From the NCBI GenBank assembly GCA_934561335.1, contig CAKTGD010000001.1:1-30525 (forward strand): DNA of 30,525 bases, in the 5' to 3' direction. The notes beneath the pieces were generated by a model that made no database searches, had not been told where the DNA came from, and was given only the letters and a program-made list of their open reading frames with translations. The stretch is from an uncultured Oscillospiraceae bacterium (GTDB lineage: Bacteria; Bacillota_A; Clostridia; Oscillospirales; Oscillospiraceae). This document shows, in pieces, positions 22,598 through 30,112 of the stretch (positions are counted from its first letter, which is position 1; the number at the start of each line of letters is the position of its first letter). A program made the translations under genes and the position numbers.

Positions 22598-23203
22598 TTA
22601 CAGCTGCTCCAGTACCACCGGTTCACCCACCTGCAGCGCATAGTAATAGACCCGGGCGCTGTCCTCAATGTACTGGGCGCGGGTGCGGGCCTCGTTGAGA
22701 TCCTTTCCCACTGCCAGAACGCCGTGGTTGTTCAGCAGGCAGCCGCCCCGGCCATCCTGCAGGCAGGGCACCGCGTTCTCGCCTACAGCGAAGGTGCCGG
22801 GGGTGGCATAGGCGGCGCACGCCACATCACCGCCCAGAAAAATCCGTGTTTCGATCAGCACCGGGGGAATGGGCTTATGTACCACGGCAAAGGCGGTAGC
22901 ATAGGGGGAATGGGTGTGGAAGATGGCCTTATGCGCCGGAAAGGCCCGGTAGATGGCGGCGTGCATCCGCCATTCGCTGGAGGGCAGCAATTCCCCTTCC
23001 ACAACCGTGCCATCCAGATCACACCGGACAATGTCGATCGGACGCATCACCGTATAGCGTACCGAAGTGGGGGTGATCAGCATCGTGCCATCGCCCAACG
23101 ATACGCTGAGATTGCCGCTGGTGCCGGTAAATAGTCCCTCATGCAGCGACTCCAGGCAGATATCCACCATTTCCTGCCGCAGCTCCTTGTGGGAATACTC
23201 CAT
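22598..23203 (-). CDS. Class II aldolase (DHAP-forming, MTA/5-deoxyribose route)
   Basis: 201 aa, aldolase II/adducin fold. Zinc ligands inferred by alignment with fuculose-phosphate aldolase are His96 and His98 (FHTHSP) and His160 (NNHGVL), with catalytic Glu77 (SSEW). GTSGNLSV (27-34) is the phosphate-binding loop. Alone it would be called a fuculose- or ribulose-phosphate aldolase. The operon (deaminase, phosphorylase, MtnA) points to cleavage of 5-methylthioribulose-1-phosphate or 5-deoxyribulose-1-phosphate into DHAP and methylthioacetaldehyde or acetaldehyde. An MtnB-type dehydratase is the alternative, but no mtnC/mtnD-like genes are nearby. The start ATG has GAGGTG upstream; it is 41 nt after mtnA, last in the operon. 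Confidence 0.85.
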   Translation of the reverse strand: MEYSHKELRQEMVDICLESLHEGLFTGTSGNLSVSLGDGTMLITPTSVRYTVMRPIDIVRCDLDGTVVEGELLPSSEWRMHAAIYRAFPAHKAIFHTHSPYATAFAVVHKPIPPVLIETRIFLGGDVACAAYATPGTFAVGENAVPCLQDGRGGCLLNNHGVLAVGKDLNEARTRAQYIEDSARVYYYALQVGEPVVLEQL

Positions 23204-23244
23204 TTTCTCACCTCATTTTAAAACGAAATAATCATTCATTTTTC

Positions 23245-24312
23245 TCAAATCACCATTTCATAGGGGCCGAGCTGGCTGACCGCCAGATACTTTTTCAGCT
23301 CATAGGGGGAATAGATGCCCAGATCCGTCACCACACCGCGGATGAGCTGCGGCGGCGTGATATCGAAGGCGGGATAATACCCTTTGACGCCGTCCGCGGC
23401 AGTTTTCACCCCCATGGCCTCCAGTGTAAAGCGGGGATCACGCATCTCGATATGGACGGTATCCACCGTGGGATGCCCCTTGTCCGGAATCCCGCTGATA
23501 TACACCGGCACCCCCAGATAGTTGGCGGCAATGGCGATCTGGAAGGTGCCCACCTTGTTTGCCACATAACCGTCGCAGCAGATAGCATCGGCCGCGCAGG
23601 TAAACACATCCACATGCTCCTGCTGCATCACATAGGCCGGCATATTGTCGGTGATCACCGTCACGTCAAAGCCCATATCCCGGCATACAGTGGCCGTCAA
23701 ACGCGCCCCCTGAAAATAAGGCCGCGTCTCCGGGCAGAACAGGCGGATGGTTTTTCCCTGCTCCCGGCATTTTTTCAGCATCATTGCCACAATGGTCTCC
23801 CCGAAGCACTGGGTCATCACCGTACCATTATCGGGAAATTTCTCCACCAGATGTGCAGCCATCTGCCCCACGCGGCTGTAGCGGCGGTTATTGGTCTCCA
23901 CCGTATAGTCCCGGATGGCAAGCGCCACATCGTCCACGCCGCGTGCCAGAGCATCTCTCGCCGCCTCCAGACAGCCGCCGCAGATCAGCTGCATCCGCCC
24001 CACCGTGGTGGGCCGCGCGTGGGAGATCACATCCATGGCCTGCTCCAGATAGGCGATTTGCCGCTCCTTCGGCAGATCGCGGCACTCATGTGCCGCCAAC
24101 GCCATACCCATGGCGGCAGCGGTAAAGGGCCCGGTGGACTGGGTCACCATATCCGTCAGGGCCTGCGCCACCTGCGCGTATGTGCGGCAGGTAACGAACT
24201 CCACACGGCGCGGGTACACACGGCGGTCCAGAATACGAACCTCGCCGCTGTCATACCACGCCACATTTTCATACTGCATCATAAAGGCAAGGCCCTTGTC
24301 AGCTCTCTCCAT
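23245..24312 (-). CDS. mtnA: S-methyl-5-thioribose-1-phosphate isomerase-like (eIF2B fold)
   Basis: Isomerises a 5-substituted ribose-1-phosphate to the ribulose-1-phosphate. 355 aa. The family Cys and Asp pair is present as Cys169 (MTQCFGET) and Asp242 (CAADAICCDG), followed by VANKVGT (250-256). The Cys context differs from the usual THCNTG, so this is a divergent subgroup that may prefer 5-deoxyribose-1-phosphate (DrdI-like) or accept both. The start chosen is the ATG at 24312, with AGGAGA 9 nt upstream; this puts QYENVAWYDSGEV near the N-terminus as in relatives. It is 20 nt after mtaD, third gene of the operon. Confidence 0.88.
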   Translation of the reverse strand: MERADKGLAFMMQYENVAWYDSGEVRILDRRVYPRRVEFVTCRTYAQVAQALTDMVTQSTGPFTAAAMGMALAAHECRDLPKERQIAYLEQAMDVISHARPTTVGRMQLICGGCLEAARDALARGVDDVALAIRDYTVETNNRRYSRVGQMAAHLVEKFPDNGTVMTQCFGETIVAMMLKKCREQGKTIRLFCPETRPYFQGARLTATVCRDMGFDVTVITDNMPAYVMQQEHVDVFTCAADAICCDGYVANKVGTFQIAIAANYLGVPVYISGIPDKGHPTVDTVHIEMRDPRFTLEAMGVKTAADGVKGYYPAFDITPPQLIRGVVTDLGIYSPYELKKYLAVSQLGPYEMVI

Positions 24313-24332
24313 TACGCATTTTCTCCTATCCT

Positions 24333-25622
24333 TCAAGCGCCATACAGCCGCTTCGCAGCAGCCTTGGCATCCCACACGATCCGCTCCCGATCCAAGGTAA
24401 GAAATTCTCCGTTTTCATACAGCATCTGCCCGTCCGCCATGGTCATGCACACATCGCCGGCCTGCGCGCTGTATACCACCAGTCCCGCCGTGTCAAGGTG
24501 GGGGAGCAGGTGGGGCCGATCCAGATCGATGGCCATGATATCCGCCCGTTTGCCGCACGCCAGCACGCCGCTGTCCATCCGGCCCTGCAGCCGGGCGCCG
24601 TTGACCGTGGCCATCTCCAGCACCTGCGGCGCCGCCATCAGCGCGGTATCCTGCCGATAGCCATTATGGATCACCGCCGCCAGATGCATCTCCTCCAGCA
24701 TGTTCAGATTATTGTTGCTGGCAGCACCATCGGTGCCCAGCGCCACGTTGACCCCCTCGGCCAGCAGCTCCGGTACGGGCGCAAAGCCGCTGCCCAGCTT
24801 CATGTTGCTGGTGGGGTTGTGTACCACGCTGACGCCCTTTTCCCGCAGCAGTGCCCTGTCCTCCTCCGTCACCCATACGCAGTGCGCGGCGGCGCATGGC
24901 ACGTCAAACACGCCCAGCTCGCTCATCCACTGCGCCGGTGTCCTGCCGTATCTGGCAAGGCAGTCCTTATGCTCGCGTTCCGTTTCGCTCAGGTGGATAT
25001 GCATCCGCAAGCCGTTTTCCCGGCTCCATGCCGCCACGCCCGCCGCCACATCGCGGTTGCAGGTATACTCCGCGTGCAGGCAGCCATCGATGCGGATCCG
25101 TCCCTCGCCTGCGCCGTGCCAGTCGCGGTGCAGCTGCTCCTGTTTCCGAACACTTTCATTTTTCGCAAAAGTATCCGCCGGATCGAATGCCTGCACCGGA
25201 TAGCACAGATTGGCCTTCATACCGCTGTCGCGGATCTGGGCCACCGTCTCCGGTGAAAAGAAGTACATATCGGATAAGCTGGTGGTGCCGCAGGAAAGCA
25301 TTTCCAGCAGCGCCAGCGCCGTACCGGCCCGGATATCCTCGCCGCTCAGCCGCGCCTCAATGGGGAACACACTGTCAAACAGCCACTTCTGCAAAGGTAG
25401 GTCTGTTCCCACGCCGCGCAGCAGCGTCATGGCGGCATGGGTATGGGCATTCACCAGTCCCGGCAGCAGCAGCTTGCCGGACATATCCTTTTCCCGGTCA
25501 AATTCCCCCTCCGGCCGGCCGGTGCCCACATAGGTGATAGACGGGCCATCCACAGCAAGATAGCCATCCTGCAACACGCCGTCAGGCGTATAGATCCATG
25601 CATTTTTCAGCAGGGTTTTCAT
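24333..25622 (-). CDS. mtaD: 5'-methylthioadenosine/S-adenosylhomocysteine deaminase
   Basis: Amidohydrolase that deaminates 5'-substituted adenosines to the inosine forms. 429 aa, family length. Metal ligands are His60 and His62 (VNAHTHAAM), a His in HIHLSETE, a His in AAHCVWV and an Asp in GTDGAASNNNL. The PTSNMKLGSG block is typical of the MTA/SAH deaminase group. It starts 4 nt after the PNP stop; its site AAGGATGTG lies in the PNP coding end. With PNP and mtnA it gives the deaminating route for MTA or 5'-deoxyadenosine. Substrate preference among MTA, SAH and 5'-deoxyadenosine is not readable. Confidence 0.92.
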   Translation of the reverse strand: MKTLLKNAWIYTPDGVLQDGYLAVDGPSITYVGTGRPEGEFDREKDMSGKLLLPGLVNAHTHAAMTLLRGVGTDLPLQKWLFDSVFPIEARLSGEDIRAGTALALLEMLSCGTTSLSDMYFFSPETVAQIRDSGMKANLCYPVQAFDPADTFAKNESVRKQEQLHRDWHGAGEGRIRIDGCLHAEYTCNRDVAAGVAAWSRENGLRMHIHLSETEREHKDCLARYGRTPAQWMSELGVFDVPCAAAHCVWVTEEDRALLREKGVSVVHNPTSNMKLGSGFAPVPELLAEGVNVALGTDGAASNNNLNMLEEMHLAAVIHNGYRQDTALMAAPQVLEMATVNGARLQGRMDSGVLACGKRADIMAIDLDRPHLLPHLDTAGLVVYSAQAGDVCMTMADGQMLYENGEFLTLDRERIVWDAKAAAKRLYGA

Positions 25623-25626
25623 TTTT

Positions 25627-26448
25627 TCACATCCTTGCCAGCACCTTTTTCAGATAGGCGCTGAAATTGTCGGCCACCAGATGTCCCACCTCGTTGACCT
25701 CCTCATCGCTCAGCGGCTGATCCAGAATTCCCGCCGCCATATTGGTGATAACGGAAAAGCCCAGGCAGGGCAATCCGCAGTGCGCCGCGGTCAGCGCCTC
25801 GGTCACAGTGGACATGCCCACCGCGTCGCCGCCCAGCGTGCGGATGGCGCGGATCTCCGCCGCCGTTTCAAATTGAGGCCCCTGCATGAAGAAATAGCAT
25901 CCCTCATGAAACGTCAGGCCGCTGTCCCGCCCACACTCTCGGGCAATGGCGCGCAGCTGAGGGCTGTACATTTTCTGCACATCGAAGAACCGGGGGCCAA
26001 ACTCCGGAATATTGGGGCCGCGCATGGGCGAGCAGCCGGAAAACATGATCTGGTCGCTGATGATCATGATATCACCGGGCTTATAGGCAAGGTTCACGCC
26101 GCCGGCGGCGTTGGTCAGAATCACCGCCCGGCAGCCCAGCAGCTTGAACAGGCGGATCGGCGCCGTCAGCTGCGGGAAATCATACCCCTCATAGGAGTGA
26201 AACCGCCCGGACATGCATACCACGCCCTTGCCGCCGATGGTGCCGCAGATCAGCTTTCCGGCATGGGTCGCCACAGTCGAGCGCAGGAAATGAGGAATTT
26301 CCTCATAGGGAATCACCACCGGGTTTTCCACCTGCGCGGCAAACGGCCCCAGCGATGAACCGAGAATCAAACCGATCTCCGGCTGAAAATTCAGCTTTCC
26401 CCGGACGTATTCGGCGCTTTTGGCAAAGTATTCATAGGTATATTCCAT
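25627..26448 (-). CDS. Purine nucleoside phosphorylase, 6-oxopurine type
   Basis: Phosphorolyses a purine nucleoside to base and ribose-1-phosphate. 273 aa, trimeric PNP/MTAP family. Motifs are ILGSSLG (28-34), SGRFHSYEGY (80-89), TNAAGGVN (112-119), GPQFETAAEIR (190-200) and VITNMAAG (233-240). Glu194 and Asn236 correspond to Glu201 and Asn243 of human PNP, which favour 6-oxopurines; MTA phosphorylases have Ser and Asp there. So it fits methylthioinosine or deoxyinosine, the products of the next gene, mtaD. The start is the ATG at 26448, with AAGGAGG 8 nt upstream. First gene of the operon. Confidence 0.92.
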   Translation of the reverse strand: MEYTYEYFAKSAEYVRGKLNFQPEIGLILGSSLGPFAAQVENPVVIPYEEIPHFLRSTVATHAGKLICGTIGGKGVVCMSGRFHSYEGYDFPQLTAPIRLFKLLGCRAVILTNAAGGVNLAYKPGDIMIISDQIMFSGCSPMRGPNIPEFGPRFFDVQKMYSPQLRAIARECGRDSGLTFHEGCYFFMQGPQFETAAEIRAIRTLGGDAVGMSTVTEALTAAHCGLPCLGFSVITNMAAGILDQPLSDEEVNEVGHLVADNFSAYLKKVLARM

Positions 26449-26480
26449 CCCAACAGCCTCCTTATATGGATTGTAACCCG

Positions 26481-26509
26481 ATTTTAGCACATTGGCCACA
26501 TGGTGTCAA
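26481..26509 (-). promoter_or_regulatory. Promoter of the nucleoside disposal operon
   Basis: Minus strand perfect TTGACA (-35, 26504-26509), 17-nt spacer, TAAAAT (-10, 26481-26486), 32 nt before the PNP start. No SAM riboswitch-like or T-box element was seen in the short leader, so control by SAM at the RNA level is unlikely. Confidence 0.85.
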
Positions 26510-26556
26510 TTTCACAGCCTTCCACAATTTTCGCGGTAAAACCGAATAGAAAGGAC

Positions 26557-26584
26557 TTGCTTTTTTTAATTTTCATGATACAAT
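26557..26584 (+). promoter_or_regulatory. Promoter of the ferredoxin gene
   Basis: TTGCTT (26557-26562), 16-nt spacer, TACAAT (26579-26584), 32 nt before the start codon and divergent from the PNP operon promoter. Confidence 0.65.
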
Positions 26585-26616
26585 ATCGTTGACAAATCTT
26601 AATGGAGGTACTCAAA

Positions 26617-26790
26617 ATGGCTTATCAGATCAGTTCCGCTTGCGTCAGCTGTGGCGCTTGTGCAGACGCTTGCCCCGTGGGCGCTATCTCCCAGGGCGAT
26701 TCCCAGTACGTGATCGACGCTGGCGCTTGCCTGGATTGCGGCACCTGCGCAGATACCTGCCCCAACGGCGCTATCAGCCCCGCTGAGTAA
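26617..26790 (+). CDS. Two-[4Fe-4S] ferredoxin
   Basis: 57 aa, typical clostridial ferredoxin length. Two CxxCxxCxxxCP motifs: Cys9, 12, 15, 19 and Cys38, 41, 44, 48. It is a low-potential electron carrier for anaerobic metabolism (for example pyruvate:ferredoxin oxidoreductase, hydrogenase and radical SAM enzymes). The start ATG has GGAGG 8 nt upstream. It is a single-gene unit with its own promoter and strong terminator. The nucleotide sequence is internally repetitive between the two halves, as expected from the ancient duplication. Confidence 0.96.
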   Translation: MAYQISSACVSCGACADACPVGAISQGDSQYVIDAGACLDCGTCADTCPNGAISPAE

Positions 26791-26801
26791 AATGCGTACA
26801 T

Positions 26802-26835
26802 AAAAATGGCCGGTGCTGAGGCACCGGCCATTTTT
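26802..26835. terminator. Terminator of ferredoxin gene
   Basis: Perfect stem AAAAATGGCCGGTGC/GCACCGGCCATTTTT (26802-26816 with 26821-26835), loop TGAG. Confidence 0.93.
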
Positions 26836-26836
26836 C

Positions 26837-26865
26837 TTGCGTGTTTTCCCTTCCTGTGCTATACT
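26837..26865 (+). promoter_or_regulatory. Promoter of trmN6-rsmI
   Basis: TTGCGT (26837-26842), 17-nt spacer, TATACT (26860-26865) with an extended -10 TGC directly before it, 29 nt before the start codon. Confidence 0.7.
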
Positions 26866-26894
26866 GACAGCACTTATCGGGAGGAGGACTGTCC

Positions 26895-27608
26895 ATGGAG
26901 CATTCAGAGGCCCTGTGGCCCGGCGGGCCGCAATACCTGTATGATGCGCAGTGTTTTCCCCCATCGACAGACTCTTTTTTGCTGGGCAGCTTTCCCACGC
27001 TGCGCCGCGGCGAGCCGGTCTGCGATCTGGGGGCCGGCGCAGGGCTGCTTGGTCTGCTGCTTCTGGCGCGGGAGCCATCGCTGACGGTGACCGGCATCGA
27101 GCGGGATGCCCATGCCTGCGCCATGATGGCGCGCAATGCCGCCGTCAATCAAATGCCTCTCATTCCGCTGGCCGCCGACCTGCGAAACCGTGAAGCCCTG
27201 CCGGCAGGCCGCTTCCGTCTGGCGGTATCCAATCCGCCCTATTTTGCGCCCCACGCGGGCGCGGTGGCCGCCGGTACCCGCGGCGATGCCCGCACGGAGC
27301 TGACCGCCTCTATCGACGATGTTTTCGCCGCGGCGGAGCGGCTGCTGCAATGGGGCGGACGTTTTTGCCTGGTCTATCGGCCCCAGCGGCTTGCCGCTGT
27401 GTTTTCCGCCGCGGCCGCCCACATGCTGGAGCCGAAACGGCTGCGCCTGGTGCAGCACACGGCGCAAAGCGCCCCCGCGCTGGTGCTGCTGGAATGCCGC
27501 CGCGGCGGAAAGCCCGGCCTGAGCGTGGAACCGCCGCTGCTGCTGCGGCTTGACGACGGCGGCGAGTCGCCGGACGTTCGCCGCGCCTACTTCAGAGATA
27601 AGGAGTGA
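26895..27608 (+). CDS. trmN6: tRNA1(Val) adenine-37 N6-methyltransferase-like protein
   Basis: SAM-dependent N6-adenine methyltransferase of the YfiC/YabB group, predicted to modify A37 of a tRNA. 237 aa. SAM motif I is DLGAGAGLLG (44-53), the acidic motif II is GIERD, and the catalytic NPPY is at 113-116. The N-terminal block GPQYLYDAQCFPPSTDSFLL resembles the YabB start. The site GGAGGAGG lies 7 nt before the ATG. It is followed after 5 nt by rsmI; in Bacillus yabB-yazA-yabC-abrB has the same order, with yazA missing here. The RNA target is inferred from the family. Confidence 0.88.
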   Translation: MEHSEALWPGGPQYLYDAQCFPPSTDSFLLGSFPTLRRGEPVCDLGAGAGLLGLLLLAREPSLTVTGIERDAHACAMMARNAAVNQMPLIPLAADLRNREALPAGRFRLAVSNPPYFAPHAGAVAAGTRGDARTELTASIDDVFAAAERLLQWGGRFCLVYRPQRLAAVFSAAAAHMLEPKRLRLVQHTAQSAPALVLLECRRGGKPGLSVEPPLLLRLDDGGESPDVRRAYFRDKE

Positions 27609-27613
27609 CCCAC

Positions 27614-28444
27614 ATGCCCGGAACATTATACTTGGTCGCCACCCCCATCGGTAATCTGGGAGACTTCTCTCCCCGCGCCGTAGAGACGCTGCAAAGCGCC
27701 GACTTTATCGCCGCCGAGGATACCCGCGTGTCGGTAAAGCTTTTGAACCATTTTTCCATTAAAAAGCCGCTGGTCAGCTATCATGAGCACAACCGCGCCG
27801 CCGCCGGGCAAGCCATTCTGGCCCGGCTGCTGGATGGGGAGAGCTGCGCCCTCGTCACCGACGCGGGTATGCCCGCCATCAGCGACCCCGGCGAGGATCT
27901 TGTCCGCCTGTGCGCCGAAAACGGCGTTCCGGTACTGGCCGTCCCCGGCTGCTGCGCCGCCGTATATGCGCTGGCCGTGTCGGGGCTGCCCACCGGCCGC
28001 TTTACCTTTGAAGGCTTTCTCCCTTCCGGAAAAAAAGAACGCCGCGAGCAGCTCCATGAGCTCAGCGGCGAGCAGCGCACCATGATCTTTCACGAAGCGC
28101 CCCACCGCCTGCGCGCCGCCTTAGCCGACATGGCAGAAGCCTTCGGCGGCCAGCGGCGGATCGCCCTGTGCCGTGAGCTGACCAAGCTCCACGAGGAAAC
28201 CGTGCGCACCACGCTGGCCGATGCCGCAGCCTATTACGCCGCCAACGAGCCAAGGGGCGAATATGTACTGGTGGTAGCCGGCCGTGAGAAAACCGACGCG
28301 CCCGCCATCACGCTGGACGAGGGCGTGGCGCTGGTACTGCGCCGCCGCGAGGAGGGGCAGCGGCTGAAGGATGCCGTCCGCGCCGTGGCCGACGATACCG
28401 GATTGAGCCGCAACGCCCTGTACGACGCGGCACTGAAGCGATAA
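27614..28444 (+). CDS. rsmI: 16S rRNA (cytidine-1402-2'-O)-methyltransferase
   Basis: Methylates the 2'-OH of C1402 in the ribosomal decoding centre. 276 aa, tetrapyrrole-methylase fold. Motifs are VATPIGNLGD near the N-terminus, AAEDTR, SYHEHN, VTDAGMPAISDPG (SAM/RNA loop), GLPTGRFTFEGFLP and GEYVLVVAG. The start is the ATG at 27614, with AAGGAG 8 nt upstream; a GTG three codons earlier overlaps that site. Downstream gene of a two-gene RNA-modification operon with trmN6. Confidence 0.95.
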   Translation: MPGTLYLVATPIGNLGDFSPRAVETLQSADFIAAEDTRVSVKLLNHFSIKKPLVSYHEHNRAAAGQAILARLLDGESCALVTDAGMPAISDPGEDLVRLCAENGVPVLAVPGCCAAVYALAVSGLPTGRFTFEGFLPSGKKERREQLHELSGEQRTMIFHEAPHRLRAALADMAEAFGGQRRIALCRELTKLHEETVRTTLADAAAYYAANEPRGEYVLVVAGREKTDAPAITLDEGVALVLRRREEGQRLKDAVRAVADDTGLSRNALYDAALKR

Positions 28445-28455
28445 ACCGTCAAAAA

Positions 28456-28485
28456 AACCTCCCCGCCGTGCGGCGGGGAGGTTTT
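28456..28485. terminator. Bidirectional terminator between rsmI and abrB
   Basis: Stem CCTCCCCGCC/GGCGGGGAGG (28458-28467 with 28472-28481), loop GTGC, T4 to the right and A7 to the left. It closes the convergent rsmI and abrB genes. Confidence 0.92.
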
Positions 28486-28492
28486 CCGCTTT

Positions 28493-28735
28493 TCAGCTGT
28501 TCTTTAAATCCTTGAGACAGCGGGGACAGATGTTTTTATCCTTGTATACCACCAGCTCTTTGCTGCTGTCGCAGAAGATACAACTGGGCCGGAACTTTTT
28601 CAATACGATTGTGGAGCCGTCCACATATATTTCCAAAGCGTCCTTTTCAGCGATCTCCAACGTGCGCCGCAGCTCAATGGGCAGCACAATCCGTCCCAGC
28701 TCATCCACCTTTCTGACAATACCAGTAGACTTCAC
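28493..28735 (-). CDS. abrB: AbrB-family transition-state regulator with Cys-rich tail
   Basis: 80 aa. Residues 1-48 are the swapped-hairpin DNA-binding domain; STGIVRKVDELGRIVLPIEL (3-22) is nearly identical to Bacillus AbrB. The C-terminus differs: CxxC (52, 55) and CxxC (70, 73) suggest a bound zinc instead of the Bacillus multimerisation domain. Such proteins repress stationary-phase and sporulation genes. The start is GTG, with GAGGAG 8 nt upstream. It lies divergent to spmA across a 165-bp gap and convergent to rsmI, as in Bacillus. Confidence 0.93.
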   Translation of the reverse strand: MKSTGIVRKVDELGRIVLPIELRRTLEIAEKDALEIYVDGSTIVLKKFRPSCIFCDSSKELVVYKDKNICPRCLKDLKNS

Positions 28736-28789
28736 GGAAATCTCTCCTCTGCACTGTTACTCACACCATATTGAGTTTCCTACTCACTC

Positions 28790-28818
28790 ATGATGACATA
28801 TTCTTACCGCTTTGTCAA
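28790..28818 (-). promoter_or_regulatory. Promoter of abrB
   Basis: Minus strand perfect TTGACA (-35, 28813-28818), 17-nt spacer, CATCAT (-10, 28790-28795, 4/6 match). Repeated GAGT/ACTC words lie just downstream and might be autoregulatory sites, which is speculative. Confidence 0.6.
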
Positions 28819-28850
28819 CTGCGCGTTGCCATTTTTACCAATATTTTTAC

Positions 28851-28880
28851 AAATAATGTCATTCCATCTGTGCATATAGT
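28851..28880 (+). promoter_or_regulatory. Possible sigma-E-like promoter of spmA
   Basis: AAATAAT (28851-28857), 15-nt spacer, CATATAGT (28873-28880), a 6/8 match to the sigma-E -10. The predicted start would fall on the ribosome binding site, which weakens the call. No sigma-A promoter was evident. Confidence 0.3.
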
Positions 28881-28900
28881 GTGCACGAGGTGAGCACATC

Positions 28901-29479
28901 ATGGCAATGTCCTATTTTCTAACCGGTCTTTTTGGCCTGTCCCTGCTTTTTGGCGCGATCAACGGCCAACTGGGTGCCGTATCCGCCGCCGCACTGGAGG
29001 GCGCAGGCGCCGCCGTGGAGCTGTGCCTTTCCATGGCAGGCGCCATCTGCCTGTGGAGCGGCGTTATGACACTGCTGGACCGGGGCGGTCTGAGCGGCAA
29101 GCTATCCTGGCTGCTGCGCCCGCTCCTGCGGCGTATTCTGCCCCGCGCCAGCCGGGATGGCGAAACACTTGCCGCGCTCAGCGCCAACGTCTCGGCCAAT
29201 CTGCTGGGGCTTGGCAACGCCGCCACGCCGCCGGGCATCCGTGCTGCCGTTGCAATGGCGTCAGGGTGCGGCGGTACGGCGGATGATGAATTGTGCCGTC
29301 TCGTGGTGCTTAATACCGCCTCCATCCAGCTGCTGCCCACCACGGTGGCGGCGCTGCGCAGCGCACACGGCTGCGCCGCTGCGCTTGATATTCTGCCCGC
29401 CGTGTGGCTTTCTTCCCTGCTTTCCGTTTCGGCAGGACTGCTGGCCGCACGAGGCTTCCAACGCCTGTGGCGGCGCTGA
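28901..29479 (+). CDS. spmA: Spore maturation protein A
   Basis: 192 aa membrane protein needed, with SpmB, for spore core dehydration and heat resistance in Bacillus. Hydrophobic segments lie near residues 5-25, 38-58, 135-150 and 165-183. The diagnostic block SANLLGLGNAATPPGIRA (97-114) and the later LNTASIQLLPTTVAALR match SpmA. The start ATG has GAGGTG 8 nt upstream. It overlaps spmB by 13 nt. The dacB gene that precedes spmA in Bacillus is absent; abrB occupies the upstream side. Confidence 0.93.
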   Translation: MAMSYFLTGLFGLSLLFGAINGQLGAVSAAALEGAGAAVELCLSMAGAICLWSGVMTLLDRGGLSGKLSWLLRPLLRRILPRASRDGETLAALSANVSANLLGLGNAATPPGIRAAVAMASGCGGTADDELCRLVVLNTASIQLLPTTVAALRSAHGCAAALDILPAVWLSSLLSVSAGLLAARGFQRLWRR

Positions 29480-30000
29480 CACACCTGAGCGCCCTGCTGC
29501 TCCCGCTGCTGTTTACCGCGGCAGCCGCTTGGGGACTGCGCCGCCGTCTGGATGTTTATGCCGCCCTGACCGACGGCGCGGCAGAGGGCTTGGGCATCGT
29601 GACTCATATCCTGCCCAATCTGGTGGCTTTGCTGTCTGCCATATACATGCTCCGCGCCTCCGGCGCGCTGGACGCGCTCACCGTCCTGCTCTCCCCGGTC
29701 CTGGCCGCTCTGGGAATCCCCCCTGAAACCGCGCCGCTCCTGCTCATCCGTCCCCTCAGCGGCAGCGGTGCGCTGGCGGTCGGCAGCGCGCTGATGGACA
29801 CCTACGGAGCCGACAGCACCATCGGCCGCACCGCTGCGGTCATGCTGGGCTGCACGGAAACCACGTTCTATACCGTTGCCGTCTATTTCGGCGCGGCAGG
29901 CATCCGCCGCACCCGATACACCATTCCCGCCGCTTTAACGGCGGATCTGGTGGGGTTTTTGTCGGCGGCATGGTGTGTGCGCCTTTTCTTCGGGGCCTGA
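29467..30000 (+). CDS. spmB: Spore maturation protein B
   Basis: 177 aa, partner of SpmA. The family blocks are GAAEGLGIVTHILPNLVALL, IYMLRASGALDAL, LIRPLSGSGALAVG and GCTETTFYTVAVYFGAAGIRR. About five membrane segments. The start is uncertain: no ATG fits; the GTG at 29467, overlapping the spmA end, gives the expected N-terminus (AALTHLSALLLPLLF), with a weak GAGG about 12 nt upstream. The ATG further upstream at 29404 would add 21 residues that do not look conserved. Translation is probably coupled to spmA. Confidence 0.9.
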   Translation: MAALTHLSALLLPLLFTAAAAWGLRRRLDVYAALTDGAAEGLGIVTHILPNLVALLSAIYMLRASGALDALTVLLSPVLAALGIPPETAPLLLIRPLSGSGALAVGSALMDTYGADSTIGRTAAVMLGCTETTFYTVAVYFGAAGIRRTRYTIPAALTADLVGFLSAAWCVRLFFGA

Positions 30001-30033
30001 GGTGATAAAATCCCTCTTTTTCCCGCCAAGGGC

Positions 30034-30062
30034 TTGACGTTTCCACAAAAATAGACTAGCAT
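30034..30062 (+). promoter_or_regulatory. Promoter of the aminotransferase gene
   Basis: TTGACG (30034-30039), 17-nt spacer, TAGCAT (30057-30062), 50 nt before the start codon. Confidence 0.65.
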
Positions 30063-30112
30063 GGGTTAAGGTAGAATTATATCTGCCACAATCATCATGA
30101 GGAGGCAATACC

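Noticed and set aside
24313..24375. Extended N-terminus of mtnA beginning at 24375
   Set aside because: The extra 21 residues overlap the end of mtaD, look unlike the family start, and the ATG at 24312 has a good ribosome binding site.
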